Shown here: positions 1-10,500 of the stretch, in pieces
Layout of the letters: each line of letters begins with the position of its first letter
Position numbering within the stretch: the first letter of the stretch is position 1
Origin: Cyanoderma ruficeps
Lineage: Eukaryota > Chordata > Aves > Passeriformes > Timaliidae
Assembly (NCBI GenBank): GCA_008694505.1
Contig: VZDJ01000049.1
Span: 1,275,286 to 1,339,285, forward strand
Length of the DNA: 64,000 bases
Direction: 5' to 3'
Made by a program: the position numbers and the translations under genes
Notes under the pieces: generated by a model
The model's input: the letters and a program-made list of their open reading frames with translations, nothing else
The model's database searches: none
Told to the model about the DNA's origin: nothing

Positions 1-58
1 GGGGGCAGCCCCCACCCCGCTGACCCCGGCACGTCCCCAAATCCCACCCGGCCGCTAC

Positions 59-187
59 CTCCTCCTTGGTGAACTCGGGGGGGTTGTCGTTGATGTCCTC
101 CAGGTAGATGACGGCCATGGCCGTGGTGGTCAGCCCGTCCCCGGACATGTCGGCCGCCTGCACCGTCAGGTTGTACACCCCCATGGT
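59..187 (-). CDS. CDH15: CDH15 exon 6 (end of EC2, start of EC3)
   Basis: Forty-three codons. Acceptor CCACAG|ACC, donor GAG|GTAGCG. It encodes [15 protein letters not shown] and the calcium-binding linker DINDNPPEF that leads into EC3. The sequence left of 57 is intron; exon 7 lies outside the window. Confidence 0.94.
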
Positions 188-3068
188 CTGTGGGGAATGA
201 GGGGGCAGAGCTGAGCCCCTGCAGCCCCCGGGGAGCACAGAGACCCCCAGCTGCTGCCCAACCCACCCTGTCCCCACGCCTGGGTCTGCTCATGGACGGA
301 GCTGTGGTTTCACCATGTGGGCTGTGTGACTGCCCCGAGCCCCGGTGCCCCCCCAGCCCCATGCAGGTGACCCCATCCCGTTACCTCGCGGTCGAGGCCG
401 GGCCGTGCGGTGCAGATCTCCCCCGTGGTGGCGTTGATGCTGAACATTCCGGCAGCACCCTGCTCCAGGATGGAATAGCGCAGGGCCGCGTTATCCGTGT
501 CGGGGTCGTCGGCGTCGGTGGCATCCACGGTCATCACACAGGTCCCTGTGACCACAGGAGCGCCCGGTGGGTGACGGCACAGGGCTGGCTCAGTGCCCCC
601 AGCCCAGCCTCTCCTGCTGGCCCCACCTGGCTCAGCCCCCTCCACCACACGCCCGGTGAAGACGTCCTGCCTGAAGAGCGGCCGGTTGTCGTTCTGGTCC
701 ACCACGATGATCTCCAGGTCCGTGGGGTCCTCCAGGGTGACACCGCCCAGGTCCAGTGCGAAGGCTCTCAGCTGTGGGTGCAGAGTGGGGGGGTCTGGGT
801 CTGGCTGGGGACCCCAGGGAGGGGCTGTGGGAACGGGAACAGCCTTACCCGGTAGCGGTCGTTCTCCTCCCGGTCCAGCATGGCATTGAGGAAAACCTTC
901 CCGCTGAACTTGTCGATGGAGAAGATGCCCAGGGGCTCCTCGTCCACCCCCGGCCCTTTGATGCTGTAGACCACCCCTCCGGGCTGCTGCTTGTCTGACT
1001 TGATCTGCCCCAGGAAAATCAGGGCTGGGGGTCCCGGGCTGGGGGTCTGTCCCCCTCTGGGGGTGCCCCTGTGTAATCCCCCTGCCCAAGATGTCCCCAC
1101 TCTGTGAGCTGGAAGAACGGGTGGGGGGCTCTCACCTACCTGCACCAGGAGGTGGGGGATGCGCTTGTGGTTCTCTGAGACACTGATGGGGGGGATCACC
1201 CAGGCCCTCTTCACCCTCCGAGGGGCCTCGTGCTGCCGCCAGGCCTGGGGGGCTGCAGCGCCTGGCAGGGCTGGGCTGGCGCCCTGGGGGGGACACGGTG
1301 CTGCCAGTGACCCCAAAACTCCAGAGTGGGGTGGAACACCAGGGCAGCTGCACACGGGCTGGGTGTGCACGGCGGGGTGTGCGGTGCTGGAGTGCTCAGT
1401 GCTGGGTGCCCCTGATGGGGTTGGGTCTGGGGGAACGCAGGGGTCACCCAGCTCCTCCAGGAGCTTTGTGTCAGTGTCTCCTGCCACCCTGGGGTGATGG
1501 TGATGGGTGTCCTGCTGGGCTCACCAGGAAGGGGTGCCCCACAAATGGTCCTGGTGGTGCCCTGGGCATGGGCCGTGCCCCACAGGACCCCTGGAGGGGG
1601 TACCTTGGGCAGCAGCACCTACCATGGCCTCCCACCAATGTCACTGTCACCACAGCACCTACCATGGCCTCCCACCAATGTCCCTGTCACCACAGCACAT
1701 ACCATGGCCTCCCACCAATGTCACTGTCACCCCACAGATGTGGCAGCGAGGGCAGGGGGGGTGTCAGGGATCAGTTCAGGCTGTCAGTGTGACCATGGGG
1801 GACAGGGCTGGGGTGCTGGGGCGAGGCAGAAGGAGTTGGGGGCCTGGGGTGGAGCTGGGGGCTCTGAGGGGAAGATTCATGGTGGGAACATAGGGAACGG
1901 GAGTTGTGGAGGGCTGCAGTGGGGCCAGGCAGCTGTGGGGTCAAGAATGGGTCTAGGGGCTGTGCGGGACCGAGGTCAGGGATTTGGGTTGATTGTGGGG
2001 GGATCTGGAGCCATGGGGAGTGCGGGAGCTGGGGGTGGGGAGGGGACAGGGAGCTGTGCATGCAGCTGCCGACCCCCCCAGCTCCCTGCCACCCTCTTCC
2101 CGGGCCCGGGGACAAGTGCTGTCCCCTCCCCAAGGAGGGAGCACATCTGGACAGTGCCAGCCTTGTACCCACGTCTGTGCCCAGCTGTGTCTGCACCGCT
2201 GGCTGCCGGGGAGCCCTGGAGCCCCAGGGGCTGGGTGGGGGCCCTGATGGGGGTCGGGGGCAGTGGGGCTGGCTGTGCCGGGGGTCCCCGGGGATGGCGC
2301 TGTGGGAGGGGGGCTGTGTACCAGCCCCACGGGATGGGCAGGGCAAGGGGCTGGTTCCAAGGCTCAGAGGCTACATTGTGGCCTCCGGGTCTTTCTCTGC
2401 GCCCTCCTCCAGCAGGAGAAACCCCCCGCCCGTCCCTGGGGGCCGCTGGGGGGGCTCGGGGTGTGAGGGAGGGACACTGGGGGCCCTGTTTCTGTGGGGG
2501 CTGCCCTGCAGATCCCCTCTCCTTCCCCTGCCTGGAGCTGCCGGGCACAGGGTCCAGGCCAGAATCCCAACGACCCATGTGGCTGAGGCCTGAGAGCAGC
2601 ATGAGGGGCTCTGGGGGGGCCTGAGTGGGCAGGGGGGTGCAGGGAGGTCTGGGACCACGGCTGAGGTGGAAAAAAGAGGAGCAGGGTGTCTTTAAGCGCC
2701 TCACCCTCCCCCAGATCCCATCTCAGCCCATCCCGGTCACAGGCGCAGGCAACGTGCCGGAGCCGCAGGCCCCCCCCTGCCACGGCCATCTGTGGGGTGG
2801 GAAATGCCTCAAGAGGGGCTCCGAGCCCCCATCACCCCCAGCCCCATCCCCGCTGCCCCCAGGGAACATCCTCCACCGGGTTTGGGGCCCGGCCGGCCCC
2901 CGGCTCTGCGTGCAGGCTCCCCATCCCAGCCAGGCCTCCTGGGGCACAGGGCTGGGGGTCCCCATCCCACCCCGTCCCCGCCCGGCCCCGCCGCCCCGGT
3001 GTCCCCGCACCCCTTACCCGAGCGCAGAGCGGGGCGAGCAGGCAGGCGAGGAGGAGCGGGGGGCCCAT
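59..3068 (-). CDS. CDH15: CDH15 (M-cadherin), 5' part, exons 1-6, cut by window edge
   Basis: Classical cadherin for calcium-dependent adhesion of muscle cells at the plasma membrane. Six exons (3068-3018, 1283-1140, 1004-849, 771-627, 545-385, 187-59) join in consistent phase to 262 residues. Seen in order: signal peptide 1-17; prosequence 18-43 ending in the furin-type site RRVKR; mature start AWVIPP with Trp2 at residue 45; EC1 with LDRE and DQNDN (142-146); EC2 with [12 protein letters not shown] and DINDN (250-254); NATT and NLT glycosylation sequons. The EC1 cell-recognition tripeptide is FAL instead of HAV, as in M-cadherin. ACSF3 upstream on the same strand repeats the human 16q24.3 order, which supports CDH15 over other cadherins. 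The introns are very short (77-197 bp) apart from intron 1 (1734 bp). EC3 onward lies beyond position 1. No frameshift or stop is seen. Confidence 0.95.
385..545 (-). CDS. CDH15: CDH15 exon 5 (EC2)
   Basis: 161 bp, phase 1 in and phase 0 out. Acceptor TCACAG|GG, donor GAG|GTAACG. It encodes the [15 protein letters not shown] calcium loop, the sequon NATT and the LDRE motif of EC2. Confidence 0.95.
627..771 (-). CDS. CDH15: CDH15 exon 4 (end of EC1, linker, start of EC2)
   Basis: 145 bp, phase 0 in and phase 1 out. It encodes [10 protein letters not shown], where FAL stands in place of HAV, then the inter-domain calcium motif DQNDNRPLF and the first strand of EC2. Donor CCAG|GTGGGG. The intron before it is only 77 bp. 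Confidence 0.95.
849..1004 (-). CDS. CDH15: CDH15 exon 3 (EC1)
   Basis: Fifty-two codons, phase 0 at both ends. Acceptor GCAG|ATC, donor CGG|GTAAGG. It contains the EC1 strand '[16 protein letters not shown]', the '[20 protein letters not shown]' region and the LDRE calcium-binding motif. Confidence 0.95.
1140..1283 (-). CDS. CDH15: CDH15 exon 2 (prosequence and start of EC1)
   Basis: Forty-eight codons. The acceptor AG at 1285-1284 follows a C-rich polypyrimidine tract, and the donor is GTAGGT at 1139. The exon encodes a short proline/alanine-rich prosequence, the furin site RRVKR, and the mature N-terminus with Trp2 and the [10 protein letters not shown] segment. An alternative in-phase acceptor at 1244 would shorten the prosequence by 13 residues but has a weaker tract. 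Confidence 0.9.
1284..3017 (-). other. CDH15 intron 1
   Basis: GC-rich intron with a 40-bp minisatellite at 1615-1734 and otherwise G/C-biased low-complexity sequence. No CR1 copy, exon or AT-rich element is visible. The many long open frames here reflect the scarcity of AT-rich stop codons. Confidence 0.8.
1615..1734. repeat. 40-bp minisatellite, 3 copies
   Basis: Three head-to-tail 40-bp units start at 1615, 1655 and 1695. Each begins gcacctaccatggcctccca and units differ at only one to three positions. It lies in CDH15 intron 1. Confidence 0.95.
3018..3068 (-). CDS. CDH15: CDH15 exon 1 coding part (signal peptide)
   Basis: Starts at an ATG in a near-perfect Kozak context (CTCCGCCATGG) and encodes [17 protein letters not shown], a short hydrophobic secretion signal. 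It ends at a GTAAGG donor (GT at 3017-3016), phase 0. The 5' UTR must be short if the TATA-like element at 3106-3112 is used. An upstream GTG in the same frame is not a credible start. Confidence 0.88.
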
Positions 3069-3099
3069 GGCGGAGCGGGGCACAGCCCGGCCGCCGGCC

Positions 3100-3180
3100 C
3101 CGAGCTAAAATAGCGGCGGGACTGGCTGAGTGACAGCACATGTGCTGCGGGCACCCGACCCCCCCGCGGGCAGCTGGCCC
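3100..3180 (-). promoter_or_regulatory. CDH15: CDH15 core promoter candidate: TATA-like box and E-boxes
   Basis: Reading the minus strand, TATTTTA occurs at 3112-3106, about 40 bp before the start codon. Just upstream, 3134-3147 is a perfect 14-bp palindrome CAGCACATGTGCTG containing two overlapping CANNTG E-boxes, and 3171-3176 is CAGCTG, the E-box core favoured by MyoD and myogenin. The AT-rich core CTATTTTAG also resembles a MEF2 site but is one base short of the consensus. The spacing fits a muscle-specific promoter. Function is inferred from motifs alone. Confidence 0.55.
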
Positions 3181-3454
3181 CGCCGCCCCCGGCCCGCAGC
3201 CCGCACCCCCTGCCCTGCCCGGCCCGGCGGGGGCCCGACGGGGGAGATGCGGGGGGCGTGGAGGGATGCAGGGGGGCGCGGGGGGGTCCCCGCCGGCCGG
3301 GCAGGGCAGGGGGAGCGGGGGCCGGGGATGAGCAGCCCCGGGCAGAGCGGGCGGAACGCGGCAGCTGCCGCCGGCCGCGCTCCGGGGATGCCGCGACGGG
3401 GCGGGCGGGAGGGGGAGACCCGGGCCCGCTGCCCCCCCGGCTGCTCCGGCGCCG

Positions 3455-3690
3455 GGACAAGGACCGGCATCGGCACAGGGACCGTGACAGGGACAGGGAC
3501 CGAGACAAGGACTGGGACCGACATCGGCAGCGGGACAAGGACTGGCATCGGCACCGGGACAGGGAGAAGGGACAGGCAACGGGACAGGGACATGGAGAGG
3601 GACAGGGATAGCCACCGGCGCCGGCACCGAGACAGGACAGGCTCCGACACCCTCAGTGGGACAGGGGCCTGGACCTGGGCCGGCACAGGG
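3455..3690. repeat. GGGACA-type degenerate minisatellite
   Basis: A run of imperfect hexamers related to GGGACA, GGGACC and GGCATC covers about 230 bp upstream of CDH15. The plus strand reads as Arg/Asp/His-rich and Gly/Thr-rich peptides, and the minus strand as Ser/Leu/Arg-rich peptides, so the long open frames here come from the repeat and not from a gene. Confidence 0.85.
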
Positions 3691-5464
3691 AGAAGGACCG
3701 GAATCGGTTTTCTTCCAGCCCCGCTCGGCCGCGCCTCCCGTCGGGGCGAGCCCGTCCTTCCATTCCCGGCCGTGCCCGGCGCCGGTGCCATCGGTGTTGG
3801 CGTCGGGGCCGGTCCCAGCGCGGAGCCGGAGGGGGACCGGCAGCATCCCGCGGTCTCCTGGTCCCGGCGGGTTCCCACCGGGCGGAGAGGGCGGGGGCTG
3901 CTCCGGGAGTCCCGATAAGGCTCTCGGGCCCCGCTGTCTGTCCCGGTTCTGTCTCCCGACACCCCGGTCCCGGTGCTTCCCCCCACCCCGCTGCCGGTCC
4001 GGTGTTTCCCCCGGCCCCCGGTGCCTGTCCCGGCGCCGCCGCGTGCCGTGGCACCAGGTGGCAGCATCGTCCCGGCCACCGGGCCCGGCCCCGGCGGTCC
4101 TAGCAGCCCGGGGTGTCGCACCGGGGAGCGTCCTCCGCCCGCCGGCGCGGGGTCCCGGGGTCCCGGTGCAGCAGGGATGGAGAGCCGCGAACCCCCGGGC
4201 CAAGGGGTCGAGGGGTTCTTGCCCTCCGGGGAAACCGAGTTCTGGGCCTGGCACAGGTACCATGTGTCGGTTACACTTGGCATCACCTGGTCCTTGCTCG
4301 GCAGCTGCGGGGACCCCCGCCCGCCATTGTCCCTTCCTGGGAATAAACGCCCTCGGTGCCCTCCCGGTGCGTCACCAGCACGGGGATGGGGAACAAGGCG
4401 AGGGAAAAGGGATACAGGGGGAGGGATGCAGGATGCGTCCTGTCCATACCCAGGAGCTGAGCGGTGGTGGCCGGGCTGTCGGTGTCCCCAAGGACGTGTC
4501 ATGAGCGGGTGAGCGTCGGGCACCGGTGACCCGCGGCGTGGCCGGGCCGTGGCGTGGCAGCGGCGCTCACTTGCCCGTCTGTCTGTCCGATCCCATCCGT
4601 CCGCCCCGCTGCCCTGTCACCCCGCATCAGTGTCGCGGCGAGGAGCGGCGCTGGCCGGGGGTCCTGGCGGCTGCCCCTGACCCTGACGCGCCGTGGCAGC
4701 GGGGCGGCCGAGCAGATGTTCCCTGCCACCGGCACCGCGGCGAGGGGGTGGCAGACGTGACACGCTCTGACAAGGCGCCAGCCCCGCTCGTGGGGACGGG
4801 GCTGCCGGTGGCACGGCCGCGGCTGCAGCGCGACAGGGACCCCCGGCCCCCCTGCTGTCCCTGCGCTGACACCCCCCGCCCCCGCTCCTGAAAAACCGGG
4901 CTCCCACTGCGGGGCTGCAGGGATTTGGGGTCCCACGCATGGGGTCCAAGCAGGACCAGCCCGGGACTACAACTTCCTCTGCTGCTCTGGGTGCACCCTC
5001 TGTTTTGGGGGGTTCCCAGCAGTGTCACAGCTGTTGGGAGCAGTTGTGCCCCTCCGTGTGTGTAGGGACCAGTCACGTCTCTAATGCGGGGTGCAGCAGG
5101 ACCTGTCACGACCCCAGCGTGGCACCAGTCACGTCCCTCACACGCGGTGCAGTGGGACCAGCTGTGACCCCAGAGCAGTGACTGGGTTGTCAGGGCAGTG
5201 CCCAGGAGGGCAGAGGGAGCAGCTGGGAGTGCAGAGGTGCCACACGCCGGCGCAGCCCCATAAACCACCGGAGCCTGGATTTTATATGGCAATAAAAGAT
5301 AATGTCAGCTATAAAGCGCTAGAGCAGGTCCTGGCGTGCCGAGCTGGGGGGGCACAGAGGGGTGGGCAGCTCCCCGGGGACACCCCAGCAGGGCAAAACC
5401 TCCTTGGGGCGAGTGGGTCCCCAGCTGCCCCAGGGTTGGGGACACCGCCAGCGCTGTCACGGGC

Positions 5465-5665
5465 TGAGGTTACGGTCAATGCGTTAAAGCTGCTGCTTTG
5501 GGTTGTTGTTGTTGTTGTTTTAATGGTTTTATTGGGCGATGCTGGGCCGGGCCTGGCAGGCCCTAATGAAGGAGATTGATGGCTTAATCGCCTGCAGCCA
5601 TTACGGGGTAATTGAATGGTTGTGTACACATGATCCCACCGTCAATGCTGATGTGGCTGCCAAGG
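5465..5665. other. Candidate conserved non-coding element A
   Basis: AT-rich island in GC-rich DNA. It holds a (GTT)n run at about 5502-5520 followed by homeodomain-like cores (CCTAATGA, GCTTAATCG, GTAATTGAATGG). There is no repeat family resemblance and no coding potential. Conservation is inferred from composition only. Confidence 0.35.
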
Positions 5666-6059
5666 CAAGCGCCTGGAGCTGGGGGGACACACAGAGCCCC
5701 CCCTGCACCCCGAGGGATGCAGCATGGGGGGAGCAGAGCCCACAGCCTTGGGACCCCCATCCATCCCCGGGGTCCCGGCTGTGCTGGTGTGCCTGGAGGT
5801 CTCCAGGTTCATCCAGCAGCACTAGGACACCCCATCCCCATCCAGCTCCCAACCAGGGCGCTGTGACCAGGCGCGTTAATGAGCCTTTCAATTAACAGCT
5901 CCCACCTAGAGGGATGAACAGCAGCGTGGGAGTGGAGGTGGGAGCATGAGGGTCCAGCAGGGATGGCAGCCCCAAACTGGGGTCACCCCTCACCACCCTC
6001 CCTGCGGGAACCCCTGAGCAGCAAACCTGGCAGAGGCCCAGGCAGGTCCCTGCGCCGAG

Positions 6060-6370
6060 GTGTGAGTCAAACTACTCATTTTGTGGGTGACAACCAGGTG
6101 TTTTACAGTATTTGCTACCTGTGATCATCCATCAAAGCAATCGATAGCGTTCCTGCAGAGTTTTATTAATGATCTTGTCACTGGGCTGGTGCGGGGTGCC
6201 CGGGGTTGTCGAGAATGATAGATCATTAAGAGCTTTCGCTGCTATTTATTCTCCAGTGACCTTGTCTCTCTCCATTGTTGCTTGCTTAAGAGTTATGAAT
6301 GCGAGACATGATAATTTGATATTGATCTATTTGGTAAGTTAAAAAATTTACTGCATCGTTGATGTTTTAA
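6060..6370. other. Candidate conserved non-coding element B
   Basis: About 300 bp of AT-rich unique sequence with ATCGAT, TTATTAATGATC, AGATCATTAAG, CATTGTTG (SOX-like) and several TGATCT/GATAAT cores, sharply bounded by GC-rich DNA. The texture is that of vertebrate developmental enhancers. Not tested by alignment. Confidence 0.4.
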
Positions 6371-7119
6371 CAAAGGATCCGCTCGGGCCCTCCCGCTGGT
6401 GCTGGGCTGCACACGTGTCCCTGTCCCTGGGATGGGGGACAGTGAGAGGTGGCTGCAGGCTCTGGCTGTCCCTCGTGTCCCCATCGCAATTCCTTTTGAG
6501 CCTGAAGTACGGAAATCCAGGAGATGCTGCTGTGGGCAGGGTGTGGGGATGGACAGACCCCTGTGCAGGTGGGGTGGGGTGGAGAAAATCTGTCCCCAGC
6601 CATATCCCCTTCCCCTTTTCCCAGCCCCACTCTCATCCCATCCCCTTCCTGCCCACTCTGCCCAGCACCATGTGCTCGCCATGGTCCCCTCCATGGTCCC
6701 CTCCACGTCCTTTCCACGTTCTCTACATGTCCTCCCAGATTTTTTGGGGCTCCAGTGACCCTAACAAAGGAATGCTCGTAATTACTTCTGCTCCTTGTTC
6801 CTCCTGCCCTTCCTGGTGCTTCCAGAGCCCCACCAGCAGCTGGGAAAAGCTGGAGCTCCCTGCCACCCCCTCAGCACTGGACAGGATCAGAGCAGGTAGA
6901 CCCACGGGTTGGGGGCACACAAGACACGGGCACTGTCCTGTGCTGGCATTATCCAGCCCCTGGGGCTGACAGCTCATGTGTGGAGTCAAACAGGGACAAA
7001 CTTCCATGTGTAAAGGTGGGATTTATCAATAGTGCACTGGGATCACTGGCTGGTGGCAGATGCACTGGATAATACAGTCAGTATTTATATGTGATTTTGA
7101 ATTTATTCTTTATTTCTGT

Positions 7120-7334
7120 TGGGAAATCATTCCCTGTGAGGGTGGGCAGGCCCTGGCACAGGTGCCCAGAGAAGCTGTGGCTGCCCCTGGATCCCTGGCA
7201 GTGTCCAAGGCCAGGTTGGACAGGGCTTGGAGCACCCTGGGGTGGTGGAAGGTGTCCCTGCCCATGCCAGGGGGTGGGACTGGATGGGCTTTAAGGTCCC
7301 TTCCAACCCAAACTATTCCGGGATTCTGTGATTC
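7120..7334 (+). mobile_element. CR1 LINE 3' fragment
   Basis: Sense-oriented CR1 tail running from the 'tccctgtgagggtgggcagg' block to the typical 3' end 'ggattctgtgatt'. It starts about 70 bp beyond the ACSF3 poly(A) signal. Confidence 0.92.
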
Positions 7335-7394
7335 CTGCAAAGGGCTCCCACACAAGGAAACCCTAACTGCAGCTCTGCCTCAGCTCAGCCAGGC

Positions 7395-7596
7395 AGGAAA
7401 AATCCTTTTATTGGACATTATTCAAGGAGTAGGCTGCAGTGAGCCGTGGATCAGGGCCAAGCCCCCCCGGGGGGGGCACTAGGCTGGGTAAAAGCGTTTC
7501 AGGAGATCCTTCTTGTTGACTTTGCCCATCTGATTGCGCGGGATCTCCTCCACCACGATCAGCTCTGTCGGGATGGTGTAGGGGGCCATGGTGTCC
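7395..7596 (-). CDS. ACSF3: ACSF3 exon 10 (last): C-terminus and 3' UTR
   Basis: Acceptor TTCCAG|G at 7598-7597. Coding part 7596-7479 holds residues 546-584, including PRNQMGK with the catalytic lysine 571 of the C-terminal lid, and ends FYPA-TAG (stop at 7481-7479). The 3' UTR runs to just past the AATAAA at 7412-7407; its left edge is approximate. Confidence 0.95.
7407..7412 (-). terminator. ACSF3: ACSF3 poly(A) signal
   Basis: AATAAA on the minus strand, 67 bp after the stop codon, predicting a 3' UTR of only about 90 bp. No other AATAAA occurs between the stop and the CR1 fragment. Confidence 0.8.
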
Positions 7597-10500
7597 CTGG
7601 AACACCAAATCGCAGCTGTTACCGCAGGGCAGGGCCGGCTGAGCCTTCCCGGGAGCACTCACAGTCCCGACCGGCCCCACCGGGACCCCCACCCACACCC
7701 CAGGAGCCCATTTAAGCTCAGCTCGTCTGGAGGTGTGCGGTGGGATGTTTGTTCCCAGCTCTGCGGGGAGCAGTTTGTCCCTGGGGGCTCCTCAGCGGGG
7801 ATCAGTGACCCTCCCCGAGGGCAGGGGCAGCACCGGCCGTGTCAGGAAGGCGGGGCCGCTCCTGGTGCCAGTCCCTGCGGGGACCGCAGGTGAGTCGCCT
7901 CCCCGGGAGCGTGTCGGTGACTCGCCAGCGATCGCAGCGGCCCCGAGCACCACCCCGTGTCCTTTGCGGAGCGCGCAGGGGGGGCTCTCCTGCCTTCTGC
8001 TGCCCGTGTGTCACCGACCTGGGGCCGTGCCCGGCTCCGGCAGCGCCCTGGCACTGACTCTAACGCGAGATGCCAAGTCTGCCGAGCCCCTGGAGCCCCG
8101 GCCGGCCTCCTCCCCCCGCCGCCACCAGCACCCGGCCATATGGAGCCGCTAACTCGGGATGGCGCCTGTCGCCGGGAAGCACCATCGAAGGCGAAAGCCG
8201 CAAAATGAATCACTCTGAAGAGGGACATGTGTCTCCTGCCAGGGAGTGCGAGAACAGGGGCCAAGTGAACCTAAGTGACATGAAAAATAAAGGGGAGAGA
8301 CAGGGCGAGAGGGAGAGGTGGGCGCGGGGCCGGAGCCGGCGCTGGGCACGGCCGCAGCCTCCGGGGGATTCGCGTTCAAGGGCACAAGAGCAACGTCCCT
8401 GTCACAGAGCCGGGGACAGCGATGGCAAGAGACGTGCAGGGAACACTCTGGGAGGGGGGCAGGCAGGGGAGGACGGGGGGGCTGAGCAAAGCCCCTTGCC
8501 TGGTACCAGGGACCCCCAGAACAGCCTGGGGGAGCCCCAAAGCCGCAGGTGGGGACGAAGGGATCTCCTGGCTGGGTCACCAACGTCCCTGGCACGGGAT
8601 TAGGGATGAGCAGCCACCTAAAGCAGAGTGAGCATCTCTCCAGTGAGGAAAAGCTGAAAGAGTTGGGAGAGTTGTTCAGATGGGAAACGAGGAGACTTTT
8701 TGATAAGACCTGGAGTGCATGGACAACGGGGAATGGCTTCAAACTGCCAGAGGGCAGGGACAGATGGAATATTGGAAAGAAGTTCTTCCCTGTGAGGGTG
8801 GGGAGGCTCTGGTACAAGTGCCCAGAGGAGCTGTGGCAGCCCCTGGATGTGTCCAAGGCCAGGCTGGATGGGGCTTGGAGCAACCTGGGCTGGTGGAAAG
8901 TGTCCCTGCCCATGGCGGGGCTGGCACGGGGTGAGCCTGAAGATCCCTTCCCGCCAAAACAATTCCACGACACTGTGATCCTGTGACACGTCCCGGATGA
9001 GGACACTGCTGGCTTTGAGCCTGCTCTCTCTGTGCCCCTCCCACGGGGTTTTACCTGGCCCATTCCTTCAGGTCCCTCACGGAGAGCATGTGGCCCTTGC
9101 GCAGCTTCACCACGGCGCTGACCCGCTGTCCCCACACCATGTCCGGGGGCCCGATCACCGCCACGTCTGCGGGGACAACAGGGACTGGCCTCAGGAACCC
9201 GAGCAGCTCCTGGGGCCCAGGGGGGCACAACAGGGGTTCAGGTGTGAGGAGGAAAATGCCACGGGGTGTCAGCATGGGAAAACACCGTGGGCTTCCGCGC
9301 TGACACAAGAACAGAGATTTTCGCCATGGAAAAGGCAGGAAGCTCCATGGCTTGAGAATTTGGAGTCATGGGGGAGGAAGATGGTGCTGGGGGCACCACT
9401 TCTGACCCCTTGGGCAGGGCAGATTTAATTACAGCCTCATTTCCAAAATCAGACAGAAGCTGCTGCTGATTCAGCTCCGCCCTGGGAGAGCAGGAACTGT
9501 GGGATTTAAACATCTCCTCGTGGGAGGGAGCTCCAGGCACCAGCCCTTGGGAGCCGCACGCACCTGCTGAGCCAGGGCTGCCCCCAGAGCAGGGTCCCCA
9601 TGCTGTGTCCCCTCTGGGCAGGGAGCAGGAGAGCACAGACCTGTGATGTGGGGGTGTGTGAGGAGGTGACGCTCCACCTCCAGCGCGCTGATTTTAAACC
9701 CTCCGTTCTTGATGATGTCCACGGAGGTGCGGCCCTTGATCCAGTACACTCCATCCTTGTAGGCCGCTGTGTCTCCTGGAAAACAAACAGCTCCATCAGA
9801 GGCTGCTCCCTCGGCCCCCCTCTGCCTTTCCTGCATGTGGTGCTGCAAGGGGGAATGCCAGGCTTGGGTGGGATATTGGGAAGGAATCCTTCCCTGTCAA
9901 GGTGGGGAGGCACAGGCTGCCCAGAGAAGCTGTGGCTGCCCCATCCCTGGGGGCTGTCCAAGGCCAGGTTGGACAGGGCTTGGAGCCACCTGGGATAGCA
10001 GAACCTGGAATGAGATGAGTCCTTCCAAACAAAACCATTCTGTGATTCCACAAAAAAAGAAAAGGTGGGGAATGACACTGGAAAAATGAGCCTGTCCTGA
10101 GCAAGATGTTTGGTCCAGCCTGTCCTTCCCACAGGTGTGATCCCATAATCAGCCCAGGAACCACAGGATGTGCCAGCAGTGATGTCGTTTTCACACTCCA
10201 TTTCCAGCTCACCTCTGGCACTGTGGAGTTTGCACGTGGTGCAGCAAAGGCCCAGAGATTTATGCTGTCAGGGCAAGGAAACATCAGAATCAGTCCTGAA
10301 AATCCAGGCTGTTCCCCAGAAGAGCTGTGTCCCTGCTCAGCTGGCACCTGCCAAAATCCTGAGCAGCTCAGTTCAGCCAGGGAATGATTAATTGTTCCTG
10401 CATTTGCCTGCCCCTTGGCACTCTGTGGGTGTTGAAGGCTGTCTGGAACATTCTGAAGTTGGGGGAAAGTTTGAAACTGGGGCTCTCTGGGTGTCTGGCT

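Larger units (their letters stand above)
2960..4250. promoter_or_regulatory. CpG-rich block over the CDH15 5' end
   Basis: Dense CpG sequence covers CDH15 exon 1 and about 1.1 kb upstream, including the minisatellite below. It is a CpG island by eye; no methylation or transcription data are available. Confidence 0.6.
3181..7394. other. CDH15-ACSF3 intergenic region
   Basis: About 4.2 kb between the CDH15 promoter and the ACSF3 poly(A) site. It holds the GGGACA minisatellite, further CpG-rich sequence to about 4850, two AT-rich candidate conserved elements (5465-5665 and 6060-6370) and a CR1 fragment (7120-7334). No coding exon was recognised. Confidence 0.75.
7597..9054 (-). other. ACSF3 intron 9
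   Basis: 1458 bp. A CpG-rich patch at about 7735-8370 includes a perfect plus-strand splice donor at 7890, and a CR1 copy lies at 8640-8985. No other feature is seen. Confidence 0.85.

Noticed and set aside
1140..1244. Alternative CDH15 exon 2 acceptor at 1244
   Set aside because: It is in phase, but the acceptor at 1283 has a much better C-rich tract and gives a prosequence of more typical length.
2809..4523. Two minus-strand frames of 484 and 472 codons upstream of CDH15
   Set aside because: They overlap in different phases, run through the GGGACA minisatellite, and end in low-complexity Pro/Gly/Arg sequence. No family resemblance.
8149..9228. 359-codon minus-strand frame across ACSF3 exon 9 and intron 9
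   Set aside because: It overlaps exon 9 in a different phase and is otherwise CR1 and intron sequence. A shadow frame.
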